Positions 9,082 to 15,994 are shown, counted from the stretch's first letter. The stretch: 64,000 bases of DNA from an uncultured Lachnospiraceae bacterium (GCA_958428365.1 CAUAFT010000006.1:89496-153495); one strand, 5' to 3'. Notes: a model not told the origin generated them from the letters alone. A program made the numbers and translations.

Positions 9082-9769
9082 TCTGATATCCCACTCCCCA
9101 CACTGTTTTTATAAATTTCGGTTTCCTGGACGACTCCTTTAACTTCTCCCGGAGTCTTCCGATATGCGCCATCACCGTATTGTTGTTATCCAGATATTTT
9201 TCTTCCCAGACCGCCTCAAACAATTCCTCGGAGGAGACCACTCTTCCCATGTTTTCACAGAGATACCACAGCACAGAAAATTCCGTGGGCGTCAAAGAGA
9301 TCTCCTCCCCGTAAAGACTGCATTTACGGGAATCTTTACTGATGAACAATCCCCGCACATCGTACTCATTGGGATGATCCTCCTCAGCCGCATTACGGTT
9401 ATATGTAGTGTAACGCCGAAGCTGCGTCTTGATCCTCGCCACCACCTCCAAAGGCTGAAACGGTTTTGTGATGTAGTCGTCGGCTCCTAACGTCAGCCCC
9501 GTGATCTTATCCATCTCCTCCACCCTCGCCGTCAGCATGATGACCGGAAAAAAATACTGCTCTCTGATCTTTCGCAGCAGAGCAAGACCGTCTATGTCCG
9601 GCAGCATAACGTCTAAAACTGCCAGGCTGATGTCCGTTTGTTGAATACATTCCAACGCGCTGCTTCCGTCGTAAAATTTGTGAACACAAAAACCTTCATT
9701 TTTCAGATATACTTCTAAGAGATCTGTGATCTCTTTTTCATCATCCACCACTAAAATATTTTCCTGCAT
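9071..9769 (-). CDS. VanR-like response regulator
   Basis: A 232-aa OmpR-type regulator with a receiver (DDEKE pocket, LAVLDVMLPD phosphoacceptor, ITKPF lysine) and a winged-helix domain ending KTVWGVGYQIEP. The stretch KITGLTLGADDYITKPFQPLE is close to VanR of enterococci as I know it. It forms an operon with the kinase. Targets are unknown. An envelope-stress role fits the neighbouring sigma/anti-sigma pair. Confidence 0.85.
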   Translation of the reverse strand: MQENILVVDDEKEITDLLEVYLKNEGFCVHKFYDGSSALECIQQTDISLAVLDVMLPDIDGLALLRKIREQYFFPVIMLTARVEEMDKITGLTLGADDYITKPFQPLEVVARIKTQLRRYTTYNRNAAEEDHPNEYDVRGLFISKDSRKCSLYGEEISLTPTEFSVLWYLCENMGRVVSSEELFEAVWEEKYLDNNNTVMAHIGRLREKLKESSRKPKFIKTVWGVGYQIEP

Positions 9770-9802
9770 GATACGATCTTTCCTTTATAAATATGATGTC
9801 TA

Positions 9803-9943
9803 TTATACCATGTGCTTCGCTCATGGCGCTCCGCACATGACGCTCCACTTTGGTTGCCATTCGGCAGGGTATAATGTTTGACCACATTATATCTTGTGCT
9901 CCGCACATGACGCTTTGTTTGGATGCCATCCGACGGGTATAAT
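9803..9943. repeat. Two copies of a palindromic intergenic repeat
   Basis: Unit one (9803-9875) and unit two (9887-9943) each begin with ATTATACC or ATTATATC and end with GGTATAAT. They share the internal parts CTCCGCACATGACGCT and GGNTGCCATYCGRC. They look like REP- or MITE-type non-coding repeats. Related copies sharing GATGCCATTCGGC occur at 11597-11726. Confidence 0.7.
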
Positions 9944-10004
9944 ATCTGTCGACATTATATCACATCCTCCGCAGATTATCTTATAATCTTCCAACATACG
10001 CTTA

Positions 10005-10176
10005 GTTCCACAAACAGCAGCGAAATCGTCATCTGGAGATTGTTCCCAGCCTGGGCAAGAAAAGCGGATATACCAAGAACGCCATACAGCAGATTGAATC
10101 AGGTGAACAATTCATCGCCCATATTGAACTGAGATATTTTGCAAAAGTCCTGCATGTTTCCCCCAACGCTCTCTAG
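10005..10176 (+). pseudogene. HTH-type regulator remnant (5' part missing)
   Basis: One frame (stop TAG at 10174-10176) reads HKQQRNRHLEIVPSLG..., then NAIQQIESGEQFIAHI, ELRYFAKVLHVSPNAL. This is the C-terminal half of a Cro/CI-type helix-turn-helix domain. A stop codon lies directly upstream in frame and there is no start codon or ribosome binding site, so it is a decayed fragment. Confidence 0.6.
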
Positions 10177-10214
10177 CATATAGCGGACAAACTATCTCAA
10201 TAGATACAGAAAGA

Positions 10215-10245
10215 GGAAGCGCTGATTTACAACGCTTCCCTTTTC
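10215..10245. terminator. Rho-independent terminator
   Basis: Stem GGAAGCG / CGCTTCC around an 11-nt loop, followed by CTTTT on the plus strand and CTCTTTC on the minus strand. It lies just past the end of the C39-like gene. Confidence 0.65.
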
Positions 10246-11026
10246 ATTCATATGACAATGCCCAGAGGCATTTGATCTGCCCCTGAAGTTTTTCAAAAGA
10301 CCAGGTCTTTTCACTGTTGGACTTTCGGTTGGGATCATTCACCGCAAATCCTCCCTCACCATATCCGCGAATCAGGATAAAATGCCCGGTTGTGGTAAAA
10401 TCCCCCGGCGCCATGCTGCAGATCAGTACCTGTCCTTCATCCAGCCGGTTTTTCATGGCACTCTCATCCAGGGATACTTCGGCGCTGTGCAGTCCTAACT
10501 GCGCCGCTCCCTCGGTCCAAAGGCTCCAGGACGTCCCCTCCGAACTATAGTACCCGTTTTCATCGGCAAACTCCGCCATCACCCGCGGATTCTTCGAGGT
10601 ATCCCCGGTAAGATAGATATACGCCATGGATAGACAGGTAGGTCCGCATCCCGCAACTCCTATGATATCGTCCCCGTATGGATCATATCCCCATCTTCTG
10701 TCCCACTGCATAAGCAGCGGCACCTCCCCGGACTCGCATTCCCCGGACAGATCAATGGGCGCTCCTATATAATTTTCCCGGTTCTCGTAATCTTTGGCAA
10801 AGGAGCTTGTCTCAGGGTTCCGCTCCACCATTTCTCGAAGCCAGTCGGGATAAGAAGCCAGTTCTCCCGGAGAAATCATCACAGACGACGCATTCCCCGG
10901 CATAAAATGGCGGATTCCCAGCCATGCCACCGTAAGACAGAGCAGGAAGATCCCTATTATTTTTACTTTTCGTACTCTTCTGCGCCTCTTGATCCTCTTA
11001 TTTCGACATACAGTCCTCTGTTCCAC
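10244..11026 (-). CDS. C39-like (peptidase_C39_2) membrane-anchored protein
   Basis: A 260-aa protein with a very basic N-terminus (KRIKRRRRVRKVK), a signal anchor at about residues 22-40, and a papain-like C39_2 domain from about residue 100. The domain shows the nucleophile region VAGCGPTCLSMAYIYL, a late GHFILIRGY histidine and VNDPN. The start is GTG at 11026, supported by AAGGAGAG. Such proteins are exported cysteine peptidases or inactive wall-associated relatives. The substrate is unknown. Confidence 0.78.
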   Translation of the reverse strand: MEQRTVCRNKRIKRRRRVRKVKIIGIFLLCLTVAWLGIRHFMPGNASSVMISPGELASYPDWLREMVERNPETSSFAKDYENRENYIGAPIDLSGECESGEVPLLMQWDRRWGYDPYGDDIIGVAGCGPTCLSMAYIYLTGDTSKNPRVMAEFADENGYYSSEGTSWSLWTEGAAQLGLHSAEVSLDESAMKNRLDEGQVLICSMAPGDFTTTGHFILIRGYGEGGFAVNDPNRKSNSEKTWSFEKLQGQIKCLWALSYE

Positions 11027-11157
11027 TGTGACATCTCTCCTTATTTAGATTCTATTTTATAGAGATATCATATCGAAACATTTTCTGCCGTTTTTGCTCA
11101 TCAAAATCGGATTTTCCTGTTTTTTTCTCCTGAAATTCTTACGATTTTCCTACGCTG

Positions 11158-11571
11158 CTATTCCCTTGAAAACAGAACCTGTTCAAGGATGCCCGCCGCG
11201 TCTTTAATGCAATCCGGACATGACCGCAATACCTTACCGGTCTCGATCCCTTTCAGAGTTTTGCAGACCACCGATTGGTTCTGTTCTTCAAACTGCCTTA
11301 CGATCTCCTTCGAGAGCTTGTAGGACTCTGCCTTACTGTCCGGCTGCTCCAGTTTTCCGCTGCTGCGCTTCATACCCGCCAGAACGCAGGCGCCGCTCAC
11401 CGCTCCGCAGGTTCCCTCCATACACCCCATTCCAAGTCCTAAACCTTCCGTCATCTTAAACATGGTTTCTTCATCCACCCCTACGATATCACAGTAGGTA
11501 CAGGCTACCGCCTGCGCACAGTTATAACCTTTCTTATGTCGTGTGATGGTCTCCTCTACTCTTGATTTCAT
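11158..11571 (-). CDS. C_GCAxxG_C_C family protein
   Basis: A 137-aa soluble protein with the family cysteine signature: GYNCAQAV near the N-terminus, then GMGCMEGTCGAVSGA, and C-terminal VCKTLKG and SCPDCI. The family is thought to bind metal or carry a redox cluster, and its function is unknown. The ATG at 11571 follows AAAGGAGG. A longer frame upstream only translates the intergenic repeats and is rejected. Confidence 0.85.
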   Translation of the reverse strand: MKSRVEETITRHKKGYNCAQAVACTYCDIVGVDEETMFKMTEGLGLGMGCMEGTCGAVSGACVLAGMKRSSGKLEQPDSKAESYKLSKEIVRQFEEQNQSVVCKTLKGIETGKVLRSCPDCIKDAAGILEQVLFSRE

Positions 11572-11596
11572 TATCTTCCTCCTTTGTTTTTTCATT

Positions 11597-11726
11597 ATAC
11601 CATAGTCGCAAGCGGCTATGGCGCCTCCGGCGGATGCCATTCGGCGATCTATTGATATTTCTCCTTCATCTTTAGAGCCGCAAGCGGCTATGGTGCCTCC
11701 GGCAGATGCCATTCGGCAATATATTG
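11597..11726. repeat. Two more copies of the palindromic intergenic repeat
   Basis: AGYCGCAAGCGGCTATGG, then TGCCTCCGGC or CGCCTCCGGC, then GATGCCATTCGGC, occurs twice (about 11604-11650 and 11676-11722). GCCGCAAGCGGC is itself palindromic. The shared 3' part links it to the copies at 9803-9943. Confidence 0.7.
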
Positions 11727-11733
11727 ATGTCTC

Positions 11734-12093
11734 TCAAGAAATCTCTGCCCCAAAAGGCATCAACGCCAGCTTCGCAAGCTTAAACTGTTGCAAACCGAAT
11801 GGGATTCCCACAATAGTAACACATAAAAGCAATCCCAATAACAGATGCTCTATGGCAAGCGGTACCCCCGTCACGATCATCCATATGATATTCAATATCA
11901 GAGACCCGCTTCCCCCTCCATAGTTTACCTCTTTTCCAAAGGGAAAGAAACTCAAGCCCGCAAACTTGAAGCATTGCACACCGATCGGAATCCCCACGAT
12001 GGTAATACACCAGAGCAATCCCGCAAGACACCAGCTTAAGCCGCTGATCGCTCCGCCAAATACAAACCACAAAAAATTACCCAAACAACTCAT
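11734..12093 (-). CDS. YccF-type (DUF307) inner membrane protein
   Basis: A 119-aa membrane protein made of two related halves. Each half has a hydrophobic helix pair followed by the YccF hallmark, seen as ITIVGIPIGVQCFKFAGL and VTIVGIPFGLQQFKLAKL, both ending in PFG. The ATG at 12093 has an AGGAGGA site; an upstream in-frame ATG at 12123 does not. It lies 16 bp after the preceding gene in the riboswitch-controlled operon. Function is unknown. Control by a Mn-type riboswitch hints at metal homeostasis. Confidence 0.85.
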   Translation of the reverse strand: MSCLGNFLWFVFGGAISGLSWCLAGLLWCITIVGIPIGVQCFKFAGLSFFPFGKEVNYGGGSGSLILNIIWMIVTGVPLAIEHLLLGLLLCVTIVGIPFGLQQFKLAKLALMPFGAEIS

Positions 12094-12109
12094 ATTCCGT
12101 CCTCCTGAT

Positions 12110-12541
12110 CTATATTCTATCATACTGTACTCTTAACTCGGTCAACACCTGCTGTACCTGATCTATTGCATTTTCCACTTCATCTCTCGCATCCGCGATC
12201 TTAGTCTGCATCAGATAATCTGCAATCAGACCGTCAAAAAAGAAATCCGCGAAGGTCAAAAAGCTGCTGATCTCCATCTTCAGATCATAATGAAGCTGTA
12301 CATCCTTCAGCTCTCTCTGAAAAACCATCAATTTCTGTTTTGCGTCCTCCATATAAGCAGACGCATCCCTCATATTAGAGTGTTTTATGAGGTCGGTCAA
12401 AAACCCGCCGCCCAGCATATCGACAATTCCCCAGTTTCTCGCACCATGCAGCTTTTTCTCCACATCTCTGAGGCTGAAAAGCGCGGTCTCGCCTGCCTGA
12501 ATGGCTTCCAGCATCTCTTGTTTCATCTTTTCGTTACTCAT
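12110..12541 (-). CDS. Hypothetical protein with helical structure, riboswitch-controlled
   Basis: A 143-aa protein, probably mostly helical, with a central GGGFLTDLIKHSNM segment and Gln/Asp-rich amphipathic helices. There is no signal peptide or membrane helix. The ATG at 12541 (MSNEKMKQ) follows AGAGAGG, so the longer frame to 12574 is not used. It is the first gene behind the yybP-ykoY-type riboswitch and is followed by the YccF-like gene. I do not recognise a characterised family. Confidence 0.75.
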   Translation of the reverse strand: MSNEKMKQEMLEAIQAGETALFSLRDVEKKLHGARNWGIVDMLGGGFLTDLIKHSNMRDASAYMEDAKQKLMVFQRELKDVQLHYDLKMEISSFLTFADFFFDGLIADYLMQTKIADARDEVENAIDQVQQVLTELRVQYDRI

Positions 12542-12594
12542 ATTTTCCTCTCTTTCCGCAAGTCCCTGCAACATCGATCATATGCCTTTGTACT

Positions 12595-12721
12595 AAAAAA
12601 GACTTTTACTATGACCTATGCCACAATAAAAGTCTTGCTATCTCATTTGTTACGGATACCTCTCGGTATCGGATGACGATCGCAAATACATTCTTTCGAA
12701 TGTTTAGCTACTCCCTTTTAA
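12595..12721 (-). promoter_or_regulatory. yybP-ykoY (Mn2+) riboswitch with terminator
   Basis: On the minus strand the RNA begins AAAAGGGAGUAGCUAAAC and later has the conserved CGAUCGUCAUCCG and UAGCAAGACUUUU. The 5' AAAAG can pair with CUUUU to form P1. P2 is ACAUUC-GAAA-GAAUGU and P4 is GAUACC-GAGA-GGUAUC. Directly after the aptamer, AAGACTTTTA pairs with TAAAAGTCTT followed by six T, a terminator (12595-12638) that uses the 3' strand of P1. Aptamer and terminator are therefore mutually exclusive, so ligand (Mn2+ in known members) should switch the downstream operon on. Confidence 0.88.
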
Positions 12722-12822
12722 TTGGTGAATATAAAATATCATGTTTGGAGATGTTTGTCAATCAGTTCTTTTGTATAGATTTCTTAAATCTGCACATCCT
12801 ATGCTGGAAAGGATGATACATT

Positions 12823-12987
12823 ATGAAAAATAAAATGAAAACTACTCCAACGGAGCAGCCGACATCTGTCTACGATGATGGCAATATCCCGGATGTTGAT
12901 CTGCCAAACGGTGAGGACGTGCTAACACCTGTGGAGCCTTTGCCGGAGTCCACACGACCTCGCAAGGACGGACCTGGAGGGGATTAA
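12823..12987 (+). CDS. Small hypothetical protein, 54 aa
   Basis: ATG at 12823 after GGAAAGGATGATACATT, 54 codons, stop TAA. The product begins MKNKMKTTPTEQPTSVYDD and ends PRKDGPGGD; it is acidic, proline-rich and probably disordered. No homolog is known to me. It is the last gene before the integrated elements and may be host, or residue of an earlier insertion. Confidence 0.5.
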   Translation: MKNKMKTTPTEQPTSVYDDGNIPDVDLPNGEDVLTPVEPLPESTRPRKDGPGGD

Positions 12988-13049
12988 TTCCTCTTCAAAA
13001 ATGAATTGAAGATATTTTTCAATGGATTAAAATATCTGCAACTTTGTGC

Positions 13050-13096
13050 AAAAATAGCGGAACCCTTTGATTTTAAAGGCTTTCCGCTATTTTTTC
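13050..13096. terminator. Terminator downstream of the original tRNA-Lys 3' end
   Basis: AAAAATAGCGGAA pairs with TTCCGCTATTTTT around a 20-nt loop. T runs are present on both strands. It sits 5 bp outside the left att core and is the natural terminator of the tRNA-Lys transcript before integration. A near-identical copy lies at 63877-63920. Confidence 0.8.
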
Positions 13097-13100
13097 TTCA

Positions 13101-13148
13101 ATGAGGCATCGGGGATTCGAACCCCGGACAACTTGATTAAAAGTCAAG
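13101..13148 (-). repeat. attL core, copy 1 of tRNA-Lys 3' half
   Basis: 48 bp identical to 63927-63974 inside tRNA-Lys, covering the discriminator, 3' acceptor strand, T arm, variable loop and the 3' part of the anticodon arm. Sequence identity stops at 13149. Confidence 0.93.
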
Positions 13149-13259
13149 CCTGTGCTGTTTCTTATGTGACCATATGATTCAAAAATGCTGATTTTATGGG
13201 ATTTTCGCCATCCAGTAATCCCACAATTTTTGTCTTTTAATGCATTATTTTTCAACTTT

Positions 13260-13278
13260 GTTAGTCAAATGTTAGTCA
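13260..13278. repeat. Integrase arm-type repeat, left end of satellite
   Basis: A 19-bp sequence built of two GTTAGTCA units (GTTAGTCAAATGTTAGTCA). It is identical and in the same orientation as 21226-21244 near the right end, with none elsewhere seen in the element. It probably binds the N-terminal domain of the satellite integrase. Confidence 0.7.
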
Positions 13279-13451
13279 ATTTGATCTCCTTTATCAATTC
13301 TGGTCACAGCAAAACCGGCAACGTCTATCAACGTCTCTTCCCGGCACCATGAGCACCACAGCGGGAAATGCTTCATCACTGTCTTATCATCAATTTTTGT
13401 TTTCGTTTTGGTCCCGCATCTGGGACAGCATATAAAACCTTTAACAACCAT
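13272..13451 (-). CDS. Cysteine-rich KTR-type zinc-ribbon protein
   Basis: A 59-aa protein with two CxxC pairs (CCPRCGTKTKTKI and LWCSWCREETLID). This is the pattern of the cysteine-rich KTR proteins found on mobile elements of Firmicutes. The ATG at 13451 is preferred over 13484 because of the GGGGG-containing site before it and the family length. It is the last gene of the leftward structural operon. Function unknown; probably nucleic-acid or metal binding. Confidence 0.75.
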   Translation of the reverse strand: MVVKGFICCPRCGTKTKTKIDDKTVMKHFPLWCSWCREETLIDVAGFAVTRIDKGDQID

Positions 13452-13562
13452 ATTAACCCCCAAAAGAGTAATCGCCCCGCACATTCATGATGTACAGGGC
13501 AACTCCCATTTTCCAAAATATCTGAAAGGAGAAACAATGAAAATATGTATTGCAAAACAGCT

Positions 13563-14393
13563 TTACGCTGTAATTGCCTGGTAATAAATAGCCTCTGCTT
13601 TATTCTCCAGTACAAAGGCATCATATACGATTCTGCCCTCTACCAAAGTGCCGTTGATTCCCGGAGGGTTTACATGGGTGTTATAATCCTCTAACTTTGT
13701 AGGGGCAACCGTCGCACATGGATGTGAGAGCATGAACCCGAATCCCTCCGGGAGTCTTGCCGCTGCGATCTTAATTGTTACAGCCCCGTCGATATTCGCA
13801 ATCACACCTTTAATTCGCATATCATTCCCGATCTCAGTATCCATTGTGATATCCTTGCACTTTTTCATGAGCAGGTAAGTATCTGGGGTAACGGTCAGGA
13901 CTCTTCCTGTCTCCGGTACCAGGGCATCGTCCAACGCTGCAGATGCTTTGATAATCTCGTCGTAGATGTTATCCGATGTCAGTATGACCGCTTCTGGTTT
14001 GTGTCCTGCCCCCGCACACATCACACCATATACATAGGTATCCACTTCCGGGATTACTACCTCTCGAATCTGTCGGGCCAGTGCTGTTGCACCGTTCAGG
14101 GCTCCCCCTGTTTCATCTGCGTCTAATGCATCGATAACAAATGTGAAAGAACGGTCTTTCTTTAATGTTGCCGTTTCAGTAGTCGCACTCAGTGACTCTG
14201 GTATGCCGTATCTCTGCATGGTGTCGAGATTACGACCGTAATCGTTCATTTCTGCGGTGCTTATTTTATAAATCTTAACTGTATTAGGCCCATCAAAAGC
14301 AAAATCCTGATTCGTCAAAAGGCTCTTTTTACTCTCCTGTGTGAATAACTCATCCACATAAGGAAGATACTTAGTAACTAACTCAATAGCCAT
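13563..14393 (-). CDS. Major capsid protein (HK97-fold type) of the satellite
   Basis: A 276-aa protein of the short HK97-fold capsid type seen in clostridial phages: N-terminal MAIELVTKYLPYVDELF, a FTFVIDALDADETGG segment, GRVLTVTPDTYLLMK, and a C-terminal GRIVYDAFVLENKAEAIYY. It directly follows a scaffold gene with a 10-bp gap and a GGAGTGATG site. It is unrelated at sight to the prophage capsid at 39670-40680. A capsid gene in an element lacking terminase, portal and tail suggests remodelling or replacement of a helper capsid. The call rests on pattern and on the scaffold partner. Confidence 0.8.
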   Translation of the reverse strand: MAIELVTKYLPYVDELFTQESKKSLLTNQDFAFDGPNTVKIYKISTAEMNDYGRNLDTMQRYGIPESLSATTETATLKKDRSFTFVIDALDADETGGALNGATALARQIREVVIPEVDTYVYGVMCAGAGHKPEAVILTSDNIYDEIIKASAALDDALVPETGRVLTVTPDTYLLMKKCKDITMDTEIGNDMRIKGVIANIDGAVTIKIAAARLPEGFGFMLSHPCATVAPTKLEDYNTHVNPPGINGTLVEGRIVYDAFVLENKAEAIYYQAITA

Positions 14394-14403
14394 TTCATCA
14401 CTC

Positions 14404-14820
14404 CTATTTATTTAAGCCAAAGGCTTCACGGACAGGGTCGCCATGAAGTCCCGTACCGTGGACCGCTCCGATCATGTCCACCCTTCCGATAACTTTAGGC
14501 TCCTGTTCTGCCTTGGCTTTCTCATCGATCAATTTCAATATTGTGTCTACATTTTTGCCGAATGCCTCCAAATCATCTGCTTTAATGATGTCTGCAAGAT
14601 TATCCGGCAGCCCTTTATCACGGAGTACGGAAACCGCATCCAACCGGAACTCTTTCTGTGCAAGTGCTGATTCCCTTGCTGTAAGTTCTTCCTGGTTCTT
14701 CTGCTTTTCCTTTGCGAGCCGTTCCTGTACGATACGGTTCACTTCATCCTGTGAGAAAGTCCGATTCCCCTCTGTGAGGTTTTCTTCACCCGTAGGGGCT
14801 GTATGATCCATTTCACTCAT
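14404..14820 (-). CDS. Capsid scaffold protein (DUF4355/Gp20 type) of the satellite
   Basis: A 138-aa, highly charged, mostly coiled-coil protein. It begins with a low-complexity acidic stretch, continues with FSQDEVNRIVQERLAKEKQK, which is typical of DUF4355 scaffolds, and ends with a short conserved C-terminal tail that usually docks to the capsid (EAFGLNK). AGGAGGATATC precedes the start. It is shorter than the prophage scaffold (219 aa). It is placed directly before the capsid gene, as in phage head operons. Confidence 0.82.
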   Translation of the reverse strand: MSEMDHTAPTGEENLTEGNRTFSQDEVNRIVQERLAKEKQKNQEELTARESALAQKEFRLDAVSVLRDKGLPDNLADIIKADDLEAFGKNVDTILKLIDEKAKAEQEPKVIGRVDMIGAVHGTGLHGDPVREAFGLNK

Positions 14821-14991
14821 AATCTGATATCCTCCTGTATTTTACGCCGTCAGTCGGCTTATTCCACGCTCTTCCCTGCGTGCCGGGGAGCCTTTTTACT
14901 TCATGCCCTGGAAGCTCCGTCAATAAAGAAAATAATACACCGAATACGTTACAGCAGGAGAAGGACGGAGAGGAACCCCTGCTATGATTCT

Positions 14992-15020
14992 ATTATATAC
15001 TATAACTTACAGTTATGCAA
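14992..15020 (-). promoter_or_regulatory. Promoter for scaffold-capsid genes
   Basis: TTGCAT (15015-15020), 17 bp, TATAAT (14992-14997), pointing left toward the scaffold gene. It gives an untranslated leader of about 165 nt. The structural genes therefore have a promoter separate from the early operon. Confidence 0.7.
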
Positions 15021-15062
15021 TATAATATTATCATAACTATTATTTATATCTCTTCGGTTTTG

Positions 15063-15245
15063 ACCACGTATTACAACACCCATGCACCTTAGCAAACACT
15101 AGCAAAAACCAGCACCAATACAAGGTTTTACAAGGCATATGGTGTGCACCTTGTGTGCATTTTGTGTGCACCCTTTTAGGACCGCCGAAAGTGCCGGATA
15201 ACCTTTTTAGGGACTCAGAAAATGAAGGATACTTTTTTAGGATGT
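15063..15245. repeat. Iteron-like region, possible satellite replication origin
   Basis: Gene-poor DNA downstream of the replication genes. It contains TGTGCACC, TGTGTGCAT and TGTGTGCACC in a row (15143-15172). Three copies of CYTTTTTAGG follow at exactly 30-bp steps (15171, 15201, 15231). A 243-bp frame crosses it on the minus strand but has no ribosome binding site. Its location next to initiator and helicase-loader genes fits an origin. This is inference. Confidence 0.5.
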
Positions 15246-15268
15246 CACAAATGTCACGATAAGAAAGA

Positions 15269-15294
15269 TAGGCAGCCGTCAAGCTGCCTATCCT
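15269..15294. terminator. Strong hairpin after the early operon
   Basis: GATAGGCAGC and GCTGCCTATC form a perfect 10-bp stem with a 6-nt loop just after the stop codon of the 51-aa gene. It lacks a long T run, so it may be an RNA end structure more than a terminator. Confidence 0.5.
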
Positions 15295-15296
15295 CT

Positions 15297-15452
15297 CTAA
15301 GCTGATACTGTTATGTATGACTGTTTTTGCTGTCCGTACAGCCCCGGTGACTCTTTATGGTCTATCAATATCGGGTCTAAAAACTTAAGGACTGTGTTAA
15401 GCTGGTCTTTGGTATCGTACAGCAGAATGAGAGTTGTTTTTCTCTCTTCCAT
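15297..15452 (-). CDS. Small hypothetical protein, 51 aa
   Basis: Starts MEERKTTLILLYDTKDQLN and ends KQSYITVSA. Its ATG overlaps the stop codon of the preceding gene (TGATG), so translation is coupled. No known family; last gene of the leftward early operon of the satellite. Confidence 0.6.
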   Translation of the reverse strand: MEERKTTLILLYDTKDQLNTVLKFLDPILIDHKESPGLYGQQKQSYITVSA

Positions 15453-15718
15453 CAGACCACCTGCCTTCTGTCCTGGGCTGGTTCAGATTCTTCTATCAGA
15501 TCCAGCAATTCCTTTGTTAATTTCACCATATCTTGAAGGAACGACAAAATGATGGATGTTCTTATATTCGCATCCACATATAGCGCCTGCAAAACGCAAG
15601 GGTCCGGATCCGCTTTTTCAAAATATGCATTATGTAAGTCATTACATACGACATATGCCTTTTCACTTAAAATCTCAATTTCCATTAATGCTTCGATTAA
15701 CTCTATTTTATTACTCAT
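15452..15718 (-). CDS. Small helical protein, family shared with the prophage (88 aa)
   Basis: An acidic, probably all-helical protein: ELIEALMEIEILSEKAYVVC, then NAYFEKADPDPCVLQALY, then FLQDMVKLTKELLDLIEE. The pattern E-x-A..KA..(I/V)C.DL...YF....P...L...Y.....R/K..I(L) is shared with the proteins at 21446-21703 and 32766-33032 in the neighbouring prophage. Function unknown. Presence in both elements suggests a mobile-element role. Confidence 0.75.
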   Translation of the reverse strand: MSNKIELIEALMEIEILSEKAYVVCNDLHNAYFEKADPDPCVLQALYVDANIRTSIILSFLQDMVKLTKELLDLIEESEPAQDRRQVV

Positions 15719-15794
15719 ACTTTCCTTTCTGCCGGAATCTGTTATAATACAGGTGTAATTCCGGTCTTTGGTGCTTATCGACGGGTTACATTGG

Positions 15795-15824
15795 CCCTTT
15801 GAAGAGGTTCCGGCTCTTCAAGGG
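15795..15824. terminator. Hairpin at end of 37-aa gene
   Basis: CCCTTTGAAGAG and CTCTTCAAGGGG form a stem around GTTCCGG. A T-rich run follows on the plus strand only. The stop codon of the 37-aa gene lies in the stem. It may reduce read-through between the two parts of the early operon. Confidence 0.45.
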
Positions 15825-15931
15825 GTTTCTCTTTCATACAGGTAAACAACAAGTCTATAGATACGCTCTAATTTTTTTTGCCCCTGGATCTTGTCAACTA
15901 GCTCATGGATATGTTTCCTATAATCGACCAT
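15818..15931 (-). CDS. Small hypothetical protein, 37 aa
   Basis: ATG at 15931 after AAGGAGGAAGAATC. It begins MVDYRKHIHELVDKIQGQ and ends LYERETP. Short helical proteins of this kind (ELVDKI... L..IY.LV) are common near early genes of Firmicutes phages. Function unknown. Confidence 0.6.
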   Translation of the reverse strand: MVDYRKHIHELVDKIQGQKKLERIYRLVVYLYERETP

Positions 15932-15994
15932 GATTCTTCCTCCTTTTTTGCTCTTAAATTTATTGTTTGGAACTATGATAGAAAAAGTCAATAT

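Noticed and set aside
9071..11026. Vancomycin-resistance gene cluster
   Set aside because: Only VanR/VanS-like genes are found; no D-Ala ligase, VanX/Y or racemase genes follow.
11572..11712. N-terminal extension of the C_GCAxxG_C_C gene
   Set aside because: The extra 47 residues are translations of two intergenic repeats; a strong ribosome binding site supports the start at 11571.
13073..13255. 60-aa minus-strand frame across the left att core
   Set aside because: It only translates the tRNA-Lys fragment and terminator; there is no ribosome binding site.
13537..13584. 15-codon plus-strand frame after AAAGGAGAAAC
   Set aside because: Good-looking ribosome binding site, but it overlaps the end of the capsid gene, is very short and has no supporting pattern.
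13563..14820. Encapsulin compartment instead of phage capsid
   Set aside because: The directly preceding gene is a scaffold of the DUF4355 type and no cargo enzyme is adjacent; a phage-type head module is the simpler reading.
15040..15282. 80-aa minus-strand frame in the iteron-like region
   Set aside because: It begins inside a hairpin, lacks a ribosome binding site, has a composition shaped by repeats, and no domain can be seen.
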